Shown in pieces: positions 62,419 to 64,000 of a stretch of DNA of 64,000 nt. Position 1 is the stretch's first letter; each line of letters begins with the position of its first letter. Under the pieces are notes generated by a model. It searched no databases. It was not told the DNA's origin and saw nothing but the letters and a program-made list of their open reading frames with translations. The position numbers and the translations under genes are program-made. Source of the stretch: Crocinitomicaceae bacterium (lineage in GTDB: Bacteria > Bacteroidota > Bacteroidia > Flavobacteriales_D > Crocinitomicaceae); assembly GCA_021325675.1 (NCBI GenBank), contig JAJTCM010000005.1:62001-126000 (forward strand). Direction: 5' to 3'.

Positions 62419-64000
62419 TTATTTCTTCAAAATCGTATTATAGCTTTTCAAATTACCTAAAACTTCTTTGGATTTGAAAATGTACTCATCGTTCCGGAAA
62501 GCGTCTTCTGCCCTTCCCTTCTGATAATAATAGCGGGAAACGATTTCATTTTCAAGTACTTCTTTGATTTCAGGCTTAAATTTTTCGAGATCACGCTCTT
62601 TCGACGGTGTTACTTTGCTGAGCAAAATATCATACTCCGCTTTCATGTCCGTATAGTACCCTTCGTCTTCGGCTGTTTTTTTCATTTTCAGGAGCATTTC
62701 CTCCGAAGCCGTCGTATAGTTAAACGTATCTCTCAGCGCCATCGCCTTAAATTCGGCATAATCGGCATCACTCAACGTAAATTGTCCGGCCGGTGCAGGA
62801 AGGGTCGGGTGCTTGAAATAATAATCCGTTGCGTAGTTAAACACGAGGTTTTTAGCGAAGAGCATTACTGTCAAGCGGCTGAACTCACGCTCATCCACCT
62901 TGATATCCGGCTCAATCCCGCGCCCGTCAATTACGTCACGGCCATTTTGCGTCTTGAAGATCTTAATCAGTGAATCCGGAATTTCTTTCGGGCGCTCATC
63001 CTCTGGTTTTTCGTAGTATTCCAGCTTTTGAACACAGCGACCGGATGGCGTGTAGTATTTCGCAATCGTGATCTTCAGCTTCGAGCCGTACTTCAAATCG
63101 TAGGTGCGCTGTACAAGGCCTTTCCCAAAGGAAGTATTCCCGACAATAACTGCACGGTCGAGATCCTGCAAGCTCCCTGCAACGATCTCACTTGCAGAAG
63201 CAGAGCCATCGTCAATCAGGACAACCAGTGGGATTTCCAGGTCTACCGGCTCGTCCATCGTTTTGTATACGCGGTTTTCTTCTTTTACGCGGGCTTTCGT
63301 TGTTACGACAAGCTGTCCCTTTTTCACAAAGAGGTTTACAATCCGTACGGCTTCAATAAGCAAGCCCCCGCCGTTTCCGCGCAGGTCAAGCACCATTTCC
63401 TGGGCGCCTTTTTCTTTCAGCTCCAGCAAAGCCTTGCGCACGTCAGCCGAAGCTGTTTGCGTAAAACTGTTCAGCTTAATGTAGCCGACGCGGCTGTCGA
63501 GCATCCCGGAATACGGAACATCCGGCAATTTAATTTCGTCGCGTGCTACAGGGATCGTCAGCGTTTCCTTTTCATTCCGCAATACTTTGATTTCAATGCT
63601 GGAACCTTTCGGGCCTTTGAGGGAAGAAGAAACTTCATCGCTTGGCTTGTTCCTCATATCTTTTCCGTCGATAGACAAAATCTTGTCACCGGCGAGCAGG
63701 CCCGCTTTCTGGGCAGGGTTTCCTTCGTAAGGCTCGGCGATATAGGTATACTCGCCCATTTTGCGGATCAAAGCCCCGATTCCTCCGTATTCACCGGTGG
63801 TCATCAGCTTATAGTCCTCCATATTGGATTCGTGGTAGTATACAGTATACGGATCCAGCCCGCGGAGCATGGCATCAATCGCGTCCTTCGACATTTTTCC
63901 CGGCTTGATCTCATCCACGAAATACATTTCAAGGTTCTGATAGATCATATCCATCAGCTCCATGCTTTTTACCAGCTCAAAACCATTGGATTGCGCCCTG
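62419..64000 (-). CDS. S41 C-terminal processing peptidase (5' partial)
   Basis: The frame runs to the window edge, so the N-terminus is missing; 526 residues are visible. The order is a helical NLEMYFVDEIKPGKMSKDAIDAMLRGLDPYT segment, a PDZ domain (GIGALIRKMGEYTYIAEPYEGNPAQKAGLLAGDKILSIDGKDM), and the S41 protease core with nucleophile serine in DDGSASASEIVAG and the lysine in SFGKGLVQ. A C-terminal extension of about 150 residues follows (LVFNYATDYYFKHP...), as in Bacteroidota Prc/CtpA proteins. It acts in the periplasm. It heads a three-gene run with the O-antigen ligase and cutC. Confidence 0.95.
   Translation of the reverse strand, partial: RAQSNGFELVKSMELMDMIYQNLEMYFVDEIKPGKMSKDAIDAMLRGLDPYTVYYHESNMEDYKLMTTGEYGGIGALIRKMGEYTYIAEPYEGNPAQKAGLLAGDKILSIDGKDMRNKPSDEVSSSLKGPKGSSIEIKVLRNEKETLTIPVARDEIKLPDVPYSGMLDSRVGYIKLNSFTQTASADVRKALLELKEKGAQEMVLDLRGNGGGLLIEAVRIVNLFVKKGQLVVTTKARVKEENRVYKTMDEPVDLEIPLVVLIDDGSASASEIVAGSLQDLDRAVIVGNTSFGKGLVQRTYDLKYGSKLKITIAKYYTPSGRCVQKLEYYEKPEDERPKEIPDSLIKIFKTQNGRDVIDGRGIEPDIKVDEREFSRLTVMLFAKNLVFNYATDYYFKHPTLPAPAGQFTLSDADYAEFKAMALRDTFNYTTASEEMLLKMKKTAEDEGYYTDMKAEYDILLSKVTPSKERDLEKFKPEIKEVLENEIVSRYYYQKGRAEDAFRNDEYIFKSKEVLGNLKSYNTILKK

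Overview
The window looks like chromosome of a Bacteroidota bacterium, most likely a marine or freshwater flavobacterium-type organism (Fluviicola/Crocinitomicaceae-like is my guess from style; I cannot run a classifier). The reasons are five large secreted proteins with type IX secretion system (T9SS) type A C-terminal sorting domains, a SprE/PorW T9SS lipoprotein, a long SecA with the extra segment typical of the phylum, DUF5723- and DUF6089-type outer-membrane proteins, lack of Shine-Dalgarno sequences, and many Bacteroidota promoters of the TAnnTTTG type. The first and last genes run off the window.

Layout. 1-15.8 kb: secreted-protein region. It holds the end of an S74/tail-fibre-like T9SS protein, secA, an ELWxxDGT-repeat T9SS protein, and two successive units that each pair a small Sec-exported protein with a large modular T9SS protein. 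15.8-18.6 kb: housekeeping (DUF2520 protein and kdsC, convergent with a panB-rluA pair). 18.7-21.8 kb: M1 metallopeptidase carrying a probable beta-barrel. 21.8-24.6 kb: minus-strand HTH-Fic protein, a TPR-like exported protein and a DUF6089-like barrel. 24.7-31.1 kb: lipoprotein, DUF5723 protein, bestrophin channel, lepA, dual-specificity phosphatase. 31.2-35.9 kb: giant minus-strand T9SS protein with FG-GAP/VCBS repeats, a lamin-tail domain and five 159-bp repeats. 36.1-37.0 kb: RES-Xre toxin-antitoxin pair. 37.1-43.4 kb: hydroxyacid dehydrogenase-surE-small membrane protein-lpxB, SpoIID/LytB protein, FtsB/DivIC-like protein, HD phosphohydrolase. 43.5-47.7 kb: EI24 protein followed by both methylmalonyl-CoA mutase subunits. 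47.8-49.1 kb: AT-rich KilA-N/lipoprotein pair. 49.1-56.5 kb: phosphodiester glycosidase, Nnr bifunctional NAD(P)HX repair enzyme, an exported unknown, glycyl-tRNA synthetase, chagasin-like lipoprotein, CvpA, small outer-membrane-like protein. 56.7-59.9 kb: sprE/porW-atpZ-unknown membrane protein, where the expected atpB does not follow. 60.1-64.0 kb: minus-strand run of S41 protease, O-antigen ligase and cutC.

How the genes work together. SecA moves preproteins across the inner membrane; SprE/PorW belongs to the T9SS that then exports the CTD-tagged proteins. LpxB and KdsC serve lipid A/KDO, and the O-antigen ligase-like protein serves surface glycan, to which T9SS CTD cargo is usually attached. 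No rRNA, tRNA, CRISPR array, insertion sequence or prophage was recognised.

The most interesting signals are regulatory. Several genes have a TAnnTTTG box ending only 4-6 nt before a start codon, often GTG, which predicts leaderless mRNAs. In one case an intrinsic terminator and the next gene's promoter are superimposed. Repeat arrays that look like autoregulatory operators lie in front of the RES-Xre and HTH-Fic genes.
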